Both the position numbers and the translations under genes were made by a program. A stretch of DNA of 64,000 bases from Ensifer adhaerens. GTDB lineage: Bacteria > Pseudomonadota > Alphaproteobacteria > Rhizobiales > Rhizobiaceae. Below the pieces are notes generated by a model. The model worked only from the letters and a program-made list of their open reading frames with translations, searched no databases and was not told where the DNA came from. Every line of letters starts with the position of its first letter. Position 1 is the stretch's first letter. The DNA lies in assembly GCF_013283195.1 (NCBI RefSeq), contig NZ_JABEKT010000002.1:1240001-1304000 (forward strand), in the 5' to 3' direction. Below, piece after piece: positions 26,396-32,929 of the stretch.

Positions 26396-27406
26396 ATGAA
26401 AGCCATTCGAACGGACCAGGAACTCGAATGTCCGCAAATCGACGCTGGACTGCGCGCGCGTGGTGTTGAGCTCGTCACCTTGCCCGATGGCGTTTCGCAG
26501 GACACGCTGATGCGCGAGGCGGCGGATGCCGATCTGCTGCTGACGTGCTACACGCCGATCACTGCCGGCATTATCGCGCAGTCAAAGCGCCTGAGGGGTA
26601 TTGTCAAATATGGCGTCGGTATCGACGCAATTGATATATCGGCCGCCATGGCGCGAGGCATACCTGTCGTCAACGTGCCGGACTACGCTGAGGAGACCGT
26701 TGCTGAAGCGGCCTTTGCATTCATGATCGCTCTTGCCCGGCGCCTGCCGGAGGTCGGCCGAGCCATGGAGCGCGACGGCTGGATCTGGCCGGAACGGCGT
26801 TGGCTGGGACGCGACATCACGGGCGCGACAGTCGGGTTGGTTGGAACCGGAAGGATCGGCCGCAGCATGGCGCGCATGGCGGGAGCCGGTTTCCGGGCGC
26901 GTGTTCTCGGCTACGACCCGCATGTTGACGCGTCGGTGATGGCAGGATGCGGAATCGAGAAGGTCGACGATCTTCACGCGATGCTGCGGCAAAGCGATTT
27001 CGTTTCGCTGCACACCGTTTTGAACGCATCGACGCGCCATCTTATCGGCAGGGCGGAGCTTGCCTGCATGAAATCGACGGCGGTTCTGGTCAACGTTTCG
27101 CGTGGGGCACTCATCGACGAGGCGGCGCTGGTCGAAGCGGTGCTCGCAGGTCGTCTCCAAGGCGTCGCGCTGGACGTCTACGGTCAGGAACCTCTGGCGA
27201 AGGAAGGGCATCCCCTCAGCGCCCTCTTCGGACGCCCGGACGTTATCCTCTTTCCGCACCTGGCCTTCTTCACCAGCGAGGCGATGCAGCGGCTTTCGGA
27301 GGAGACGCTGGCCCGTTGCTTCGAGCTCCTGGATAGCCGGCCTGTGACAATCCGGTCGCACGACCCACGCCTGCGTGCACAGGAGCGCAACGTCCTGTTC
27401 GTTTGA
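26396..27406 (+). CDS. D-isomer-specific 2-hydroxyacid dehydrogenase (SerA-like)
   Basis: A 336-residue NAD-dependent dehydrogenase. The substrate part includes IVKYGVGIDAIDISAAMARG and NVPDYAEETVAEAAF. The nucleotide fold is GLVGTGRIGRSMARM. Catalytic features are VNVSRGALIDEAAL, the acidic VALDVYGQEPLAKEG and the histidine in FPHLAFFT. AGGAG lies seven bases before the ATG. It follows the PbfA-like gene by 34 bases and is probably cotranscribed. It may reduce or oxidise a 2-oxo/2-hydroxy acid linked to the pathway, or a hydroxyphosphonate analogue, but no sequence feature fixes the substrate. Confidence 0.85.
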   Translation: MKAIRTDQELECPQIDAGLRARGVELVTLPDGVSQDTLMREAADADLLLTCYTPITAGIIAQSKRLRGIVKYGVGIDAIDISAAMARGIPVVNVPDYAEETVAEAAFAFMIALARRLPEVGRAMERDGWIWPERRWLGRDITGATVGLVGTGRIGRSMARMAGAGFRARVLGYDPHVDASVMAGCGIEKVDDLHAMLRQSDFVSLHTVLNASTRHLIGRAELACMKSTAVLVNVSRGALIDEAALVEAVLAGRLQGVALDVYGQEPLAKEGHPLSALFGRPDVILFPHLAFFTSEAMQRLSEETLARCFELLDSRPVTIRSHDPRLRAQERNVLFV

Positions 27407-27525
27407 GGCAATCTCCCAGCTATTCGGCAGGACATTGCAATCGCTGTAACGGTGAGGCGCATGGTGCATAGCGGGAATGCCTTCAACCTTCTCGCGGGTC
27501 CTGCTCTGTCGAGCAATGGTGTGGC

Positions 27526-27552
27526 AGATGCCCGGACAGAGCGCGGGCATCT
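27526..27552. terminator. Possible bidirectional terminator hairpin
   Basis: Arms AGATGCCCG (27526-27534) and CGGGCATCT (27544-27552) enclose a nine-base loop, between the convergent dehydrogenase and AraC-type genes. No T-tract follows, so Rho-independent action is uncertain. The rest of 27407-27659 shows no gene. Confidence 0.4.
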
Positions 27553-27659
27553 TATGCGATCAACACCGACGCTCCGGAGTTGCGCGACGCAACACTCTTT
27601 TTCTCCATTTTTTACGCATTCCCGACTGAAATCCGTTTCGCACTATTCTTGAAAATGAC

Positions 27660-28709
27660 CTAGGCGACACGACGCTCCTCCAAGATCATTCGTCTCTCCT
27701 CGCCGCCCGCAAGGGTGCGGCGCCGGCGCTCCAGTTCTGTCGTGCGCGTGTGCTGCGGCGTACAGTCGTAGGTCTCCCTGTAGGTCCGGGAGAAATGCGA
27801 CGCCGAGGAAAATCCACAAGCCACAGCGATCTCGAAGACCGCAAGCGACGAATTGACGAGAAACAGGTGCGCGCGCTCCAACCGCATCTGGAGATAGTAG
27901 CGTTTGGGGGAGCGCCCCATCTCCCGCTTGAACAGGCGTTCGACCTGGCGCCGCGACAGGCCTGTCGATGGTGTCATATCGGCAAGTTTCAATGGTTCGG
28001 CTATGTTCGCCTCCATCTGCTCGATGATGTCGATCAGCAGACGGTTGTCGATGCCGACGCGGGTCTGAAGCGGCAGCCGCTGGCGTTCACCAGCCCCGCG
28101 AACGTGCTCCGACAGCGCCACTTCGCAAACGCGGTTTGCCATGTCGCGGCCCAGGTCGTCTTCGACGATGCGCAGGAACATGTCGAAGGGGGCATTGCCG
28201 CCGGCGCAGGTATAGAGTTCGCCGTCGATCTCGAATGCCGTCTGGCGGGCTTTCGTTTCGAAGAACCGCTCGGAAAAGTCCGGAAAGTGTTCCCAATGTA
28301 CGGCACAGCGACGCCCGTCTAGCAGGCCGGCGCGTGCAAGGCTGTAGAGGCCGCCTGCGAGCGCGGCGATGGGAATCCGGCCTCGCCGCGACATACGCAG
28401 CCAGCCTTCGGCCTTTCCATCCGCTGGAGGAACAGCACTGCCGCCGCAGACAACGGTCATGTGTGGACGATCTAGCTGCTGCAGTCCGTCCTGCTCCGAG
28501 GTGAGCGCTCCATCCGCTGCCATGCGCATTCCGCAGCTTGACCGCGCCGGTTGGCCGTCGCGTGTCAGCATACGCCAGCTGTAATAGGGCCTGCCCATCA
28601 CGTCGTTGGCGAGCCGCAGCGGCTCGAGCGCGGAGCTGAATGCGTGCTGGTTGTAGCCGTCGAGAAGGTAGAAGGTAAACCGGCGGCCTTGTGTGCATGC
28701 CTTTTGCAC
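27660..28709 (-). CDS. GlxA/GbdR-like AraC family regulator with DJ-1/PfpI domain
   Basis: A 349-residue protein if read from GTG 28709, which has a strong GGGAGG seven bases upstream; ATGs at 28733 and 28748 are in frame but lack such a site. Residues about 10-185 form the amidotransferase-like sensor domain (FTFYLLDGYNQHAFSSALEP, MTVVCGGSAVP, CAGGNAPFDMFLRIVED). The C-terminal AraC domain has MTPSTGLSRRQVERLFKRE and VACGFSSASHFSRTYRE. This architecture is found in GbdR and related activators of glycine betaine and carnitine catabolism. Its place beside dimethylglycine-dehydrogenase-like genes fits a sensor of methylated amines. Confidence 0.85.
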   Translation of the reverse strand: MQKACTQGRRFTFYLLDGYNQHAFSSALEPLRLANDVMGRPYYSWRMLTRDGQPARSSCGMRMAADGALTSEQDGLQQLDRPHMTVVCGGSAVPPADGKAEGWLRMSRRGRIPIAALAGGLYSLARAGLLDGRRCAVHWEHFPDFSERFFETKARQTAFEIDGELYTCAGGNAPFDMFLRIVEDDLGRDMANRVCEVALSEHVRGAGERQRLPLQTRVGIDNRLLIDIIEQMEANIAEPLKLADMTPSTGLSRRQVERLFKREMGRSPKRYYLQMRLERAHLFLVNSSLAVFEIAVACGFSSASHFSRTYRETYDCTPQHTRTTELERRRRTLAGGEERRMILEERRVA

Positions 28710-28745
28710 TGCTCTGCCTCCCTTTGAGTTCATCAGCGCTCGGGA

Positions 28746-28775
28746 CATAATGCAAATAATAGTTACATTATGCAA
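28746..28775. promoter_or_regulatory. Direct-repeat operator between the AraC-type and DeoR genes
   Basis: ATAATGCAA (28747-28755) and ATTATGCAA (28767-28775) repeat at a distance of 20 bases, two helical turns, as is usual for AraC-type sites. The same stretch contains the inverted pair CATAATG/CATTATG (28746-28752, 28766-28772). GTTACATTATG (28762-28772) resembles GTAACATTCTG at 29718-29728. Confidence 0.45.
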
Positions 28776-28918
28776 CATAAATAGACTTTCGGGCCCATAA
28801 TTTCGCGTGACCGGGCGATGTCGTCGGCCTCACTGTGCAAAACACAACTCAATCAGGCGACGACTCGCCCTGAGAGGCAGATCTTGTCAAAACGCCAAAA
28901 ATGATCGCAGATAACAAC

Positions 28919-29701
28919 ATGTCAGATAGTCAAAGCGCTCGCGCCCTCGCTCCCCGCCGCCATGGCGAGATCCTCCGCCGTCTGGTCTCCGATGGCACTG
29001 TCAGCATTACTGAACTTGCCGACCATTTCGATGTGTCGCGGCAGACGATCCGGCGTGACCTGAAACATTTGGCCGAGCGCGGCCAGTTGGATCTCGTTCA
29101 TGGCGGGGCGACGTTGTTTGAGCCGACCGAAGCTGCCTTCACCGAAAGGCGAGGTGAGAACGCATCGGCTAAGGCATCGATCGGCCGGGCCGCGGCAGCA
29201 CTCGTGCGCGACGGCATGGTGGTATTTCTCGACTCGGGCACCACCACGCTCGCCGTGGCACATGCGCTGGCGGACAGAAAAAACCTAACGATTTGTACGA
29301 CTTCGCTGTCAATCGCGCTGCAGATGTGTCGTCAGCCGCAGGTGCGGGTGCATATGCTCGGGGGCGAGATCGACCCGGCGGAAGAGGCGGCCGTCGGCAT
29401 CGATGCGCTGGAGGCAATCAGCCACTTCCGGGTGGATGTGGCGTTCCTCGGTGGCGGCGGATTGTCTCCTGATGGTGAAGTGACGGACTTTACCCGCAAC
29501 GGCGCGGAGCAGCGCTCCCGCATGACGGCGACGGCGGGCAAGGCCTATTTCGTGCTCGACAGCTCGAAGTTCGGCCGGCTGACTCCGTTGCGGATTCCAA
29601 GATTTGAACTCGCAGCCGGAGTGATCGTCGATCGGCGCCCACCGGAGGCGATCTGCGAGGCGCTGAAGCGCAAGGGGCCAATCGTGATCGTCGCAGAGTG
29701 A
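28919..29701 (+). CDS. DeoR family transcriptional repressor
   Basis: A 260-residue DeoR protein. Of two close ATGs the second (28919, MSDSQSARALAPRRHGEIL) is chosen because the decayed copy at 32401-32853 begins MSHSPHSWALAPRRHDEIL. The helix-turn-helix is VSITELADHFDVSRQTIRRD. The sugar-phosphate-isomerase-like ligand domain has FLDSGTTTLAVAHALA, LGGEIDPAEEAAVG, FLGGGGLSPDGEVTDF and AYFVLDSSKFGR. DeoR proteins usually repress an adjacent catabolic operon until a phosphorylated intermediate appears. The next gene, 88 bases on, is a flavoprotein demethylase, which is the presumed target. Confidence 0.88.
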   Translation: MSDSQSARALAPRRHGEILRRLVSDGTVSITELADHFDVSRQTIRRDLKHLAERGQLDLVHGGATLFEPTEAAFTERRGENASAKASIGRAAAALVRDGMVVFLDSGTTTLAVAHALADRKNLTICTTSLSIALQMCRQPQVRVHMLGGEIDPAEEAAVGIDALEAISHFRVDVAFLGGGGLSPDGEVTDFTRNGAEQRSRMTATAGKAYFVLDSSKFGRLTPLRIPRFELAAGVIVDRRPPEAICEALKRKGPIVIVAE

Positions 29702-29704
29702 CGT

Positions 29705-29728
29705 AATGTAAGTTTTTGTAACATTCTG
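29705..29728. promoter_or_regulatory. Operator-like inverted repeat before the first demethylase gene
   Basis: AATGT (29705-29709) and ACATT (29721-29725) face each other in a T-rich stretch, and GTAACATTCTG (29718-29728) matches GTTACATTATG of the 28746-28775 region at nine of eleven positions. It lies 60-85 bases before the flavoprotein ATG and may bind the DeoR or the AraC-type regulator. Confidence 0.4.
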
Positions 29729-29789
29729 TCTTGTTCTTTGCGCCTCCGTTGTTATGGTGTGGCCTTCCATGGCATCGGGAGGTCGTTTC

Positions 29790-32240
29790 ATGGCTCAGAA
29801 TTTTCCAACGCATGCACAGGTCGTCATCGTCGGTGGCGGTATTATCGGCTGTTCGGTCGCCTATCACCTGACCAAGCTCGGCTGGACGGACGTCGTACTC
29901 TTGGAGCAGGGGCAATTGAGCGGCGGGACCACCTGGCACGCGGCCGGCCTCGTCGGCCAGTTGCGTAGCCATGCGAACATGACGAGCCTGATCAAATATT
30001 CGACGCAGCTCTATAGCGAACTGGAGGCTGAAACCGGGCTCGCCACCGGCTGGAAGAACTGTGGTTCCGTTTCGGTGGCGAGGTCTGCCGACCGCATGAC
30101 GGTGCTGAAGCGCACCGCCGCGTCTGCGCGCGCCCAGGGCGTTGCCATCGAGGTGATCTCGCCGAAGGAGGCCCAGGATCTCTGGCCGGTGATGGCGATC
30201 GACGATCTGGCGGGTGCCGTCTGGTTGCCCGGCGACGGCAAGGCCAACCCGACCGATCTCACGCAGTCACTGGCAAAGGGGGCGCGCAACCGCGGCGCTC
30301 GGATCATAGAGCGCGTCCGCGTCACCGGGATTTCTGTTGCCGATGGGGTCGTGACCGGCGTCGAAACCGACCAGGGAACGATCTCGGCCGAGATCGTCGT
30401 CAACTGCGCCGGCCAGTGGGCGCGCAAGGTCGGGCTGATGTGCGGCGTGTCGGTGCCGCTGCATTCGGCCGAACACATGTATATCGTTACCGGCAGGATC
30501 GAAGGCGTGCATCCGGATCTGCCGGTGATGCGCGATCCCGACGGCTATATCTACTTCAAGGAAGAGGTCGGGGGGCTGGTCATGGGCGGTTTCGAGCCGG
30601 AGGCGAAACCGTGGGGCATGAAGGGCATTCCCGACGATTTCGAATTCGCCTTGCTGCCCGACGACTGGGACCAGTTCGAAATCCTGATGCAGAGCGCCCT
30701 GCAGCGCGTGCCGCAGCTGGCGACAGCAGAGGTGAAGAAGTTTTACAACGGTCCTGAAAGCTTTACGCCGGACAACAACTTCATGCTCGGCGAGGCGCCG
30801 GAGCTGAAGAATTTCTACGTCGGCGCCGGCTTCAACTCGATGGGCATTGCCAGTGCCGGGGGCGCCGGTCGGGCACTGGCCGAATGGATCGTCAACGGCG
30901 CGCCGACCATGGATCTCTGGCCGGTGGATATCCGCCGCTTCGCAACCTTCAACAACAATCCGCGCTGGCTGCATGACCGCGTCAAGGAGACGCTGGGGCT
31001 GCACTATGCCATGCCCTGGCCCAACCGCGAGCTGGACACGGCGCGCCCCTTCCGCCGCTCGCCGCTCTATGACCGGCTTGCGGCCAAGGGCGCCTGCTTC
31101 GGTTCGAAGATGGGCTGGGAGCGCGCCAACTGGTTTGCGACCGAGGGAGAAAAGCCGGTCACGGACTATGCCTTCGGCCGGCAGAATTGGCACGAAGCGG
31201 TCAAGCGCGAGATGAAGGCGACGCGCGAGGCGGTCGGCATCTTCGATCAGACGTCCTTCGCCAAGCTTCTCATCCAAGGCCGGGATGCCGCAGTCACCCT
31301 CAATCGCATTTGCGCCGCCGATATCGACGTTGCCATCGGCCGGTCCATCTATACCGGGCTCCTGAACGATCGCGGCGGCTATGAGAGCGATCTGACGGTC
31401 ATGCGTCTTGCGACCGACCGCTTTCTTCTCGTCACCGGTTCGGCGCAAGCGGTGCACGACGCGGACTGGATTCGCAAGAACCTGCCGGCAGACGCCCATG
31501 TGTCGCTCACCGACGTTACCTCGGCCTATTCAGTCCTGGCGCTGATGGGGCCTAAGTCCCGCGATATTCTTACCCGTCTTACCTCTGCCGACCTTTCCAA
31601 CGAAGGCTTCCCCTTCGCCACGATCCGCGAAATCGATATCGGCTACGCCACGGCCTACGCCAACCGCATGACCTATGTCGGCGAACTCGGCTGGGAGCTG
31701 ATCGTCCCGACGGAGTTCGCCGTCGGTGTCTACGAGGCGCTGCATGATGTCGGGCGCGATTTCGGGCTGACCGATTGCGGCTATTATGCGCTGGAGGCGC
31801 TTCGGCTGGAAAAAGGTTATCGCGCCTGGAGCCGTGAGCTGACGCCGGATATCACACCTTATGAGGCCGGTCTCGGCTTTGCCGTGTCGCTCGACAAGCC
31901 TGATGGTTTCATCGGCCGTGAAGCGCTCGTGGCGGCGAAGATGAAGGGCACATCTTCCAAGCGCATCGTGCAATTCACCGTGGACGATCCCTTGCCGATG
32001 CTTTGGGGCGGCGAACTGATCCTGCGTGATGGACAGCCGATAGGGGAAGTCCGGTCGGCCGCCTACGCCCATACGCTCGGCCGCTCCGTTGCCCTCGCTC
32101 TCGTCGACAATCCCGCAGGTGTCGACCGGGCGTTCCTGGAAACCGGCCGTTTCGAAGTCGAATTGGCCGGTGACCGCTTCGCTGCAACGGTGCATCTTTC
32201 CCCCGCCTATGACCCGAAAGGTCTGAGGGTGAAGGTGTAG
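29790..32240 (+). CDS. Dimethylglycine/sarcosine dehydrogenase-like flavoprotein with GcvT domains
   Basis: An 816-residue protein of the DMGDH/SARDH type. GGGAGG seven bases before ATG 29790 fixes the start. Residues 10-40 are the FAD-binding fold (VVIVGGGIIGCSVAYHL). TTWHAAGLVGQLRS contains the His to which FAD is covalently attached in relatives (inferred). Residues up to about 370 form the DAO oxidase domain, then a linker, and from about 425 the folate-binding GcvT and GcvT-C domains (YVGELGWELIVPTEF, YYALEALRLEKGYRAW). Such enzymes remove N-methyl groups oxidatively and can pass the one-carbon unit to tetrahydrofolate. The substrate could be dimethylglycine, sarcosine or an N-methylated aminophosphonate. 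Confidence 0.88.
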   Translation: MAQNFPTHAQVVIVGGGIIGCSVAYHLTKLGWTDVVLLEQGQLSGGTTWHAAGLVGQLRSHANMTSLIKYSTQLYSELEAETGLATGWKNCGSVSVARSADRMTVLKRTAASARAQGVAIEVISPKEAQDLWPVMAIDDLAGAVWLPGDGKANPTDLTQSLAKGARNRGARIIERVRVTGISVADGVVTGVETDQGTISAEIVVNCAGQWARKVGLMCGVSVPLHSAEHMYIVTGRIEGVHPDLPVMRDPDGYIYFKEEVGGLVMGGFEPEAKPWGMKGIPDDFEFALLPDDWDQFEILMQSALQRVPQLATAEVKKFYNGPESFTPDNNFMLGEAPELKNFYVGAGFNSMGIASAGGAGRALAEWIVNGAPTMDLWPVDIRRFATFNNNPRWLHDRVKETLGLHYAMPWPNRELDTARPFRRSPLYDRLAAKGACFGSKMGWERANWFATEGEKPVTDYAFGRQNWHEAVKREMKATREAVGIFDQTSFAKLLIQGRDAAVTLNRICAADIDVAIGRSIYTGLLNDRGGYESDLTVMRLATDRFLLVTGSAQAVHDADWIRKNLPADAHVSLTDVTSAYSVLALMGPKSRDILTRLTSADLSNEGFPFATIREIDIGYATAYANRMTYVGELGWELIVPTEFAVGVYEALHDVGRDFGLTDCGYYALEALRLEKGYRAWSRELTPDITPYEAGLGFAVSLDKPDGFIGREALVAAKMKGTSSKRIVQFTVDDPLPMLWGGELILRDGQPIGEVRSAAYAHTLGRSVALALVDNPAGVDRAFLETGRFEVELAGDRFAATVHLSPAYDPKGLRVKV

Positions 32241-32400
32241 GGCGAAGCCCGACGCGCACCGTCGACGAAAGCGTCGAGCGGCGGCTGCCGCGCCACTAAA
32301 TGTGCCGAGCCAGGAACGACGTCTTGTCCAACCCGAAAGTACCCGTTGGTATCGTCGCCGCGCTCGGCATGACCCTGATCATCGGCTAAGGCAGCCTTCG

Positions 32401-32853
32401 TTACAGATTCAACATCCCGGCGCCTGGTGTGGCGCCGGGCAGCGGTCGCCGCCATACGCGATCGTCCGACCCGTGATGCTGATTGTCAGGTTTTTCCGAC
32501 CGGTGGTCGCACGCGCCACTACAATCGCCGTTGTTCGGGTACCGAGGAACACCACCATGCCTTCTTCGACAAGCGCGGCCGCCGTCCGCCCGAACGCCTC
32601 GTTGACGGACATATTCTCTTGGCTGTCCGCTGTGAGGGCCAGTTCCTTCGTCTGAAATAAAGCGGCGCCGCCCCAGACGAAGCCGAGTTGGCCGCGCTCC
32701 GCCAGGTATTTCATGTGACGGCAAACGGTTTCGTGAGACACGTCGAAAAAACAAATGCTCCGTGATACTCACCGAGCCGTCCGTGGCGAGGTGCTTCAAA
32801 ATTTCGTCGTGGCGGCGCGGCGCGAGTGCCCACGAATGTGGCGAATGGGACAT
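32401..32853 (-). pseudogene. Frameshifted and truncated DeoR family regulator
   Basis: From ATG 32853 the sequence reads MSHSPHSWALAPRRHDEIL and SVSITE, parallel to the intact DeoR at 28919. The frame breaks at a run of six A (T on the coding strand) at 32746-32751. Similarity resumes in the next frame with DVSHETVCRHMKYLAERGQL, TAAALVEEGMVVFL and ATTGRKNLTIS, and is lost around 32410, before the second half of the ligand domain. The protein would lack over 100 C-terminal residues even if the frameshift were a sequencing error, so this is a decayed copy. It lies directly downstream of the second flavoprotein gene on the same strand. Confidence 0.8.
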
Positions 32854-32929
32854 GCCGCCAATGTGGCGGTATGCTCGCCCCGCGCAGGGAAATGTTGCAA
32901 TTTGTGGCGCCGGCCCGCTCGTGTCGCAT

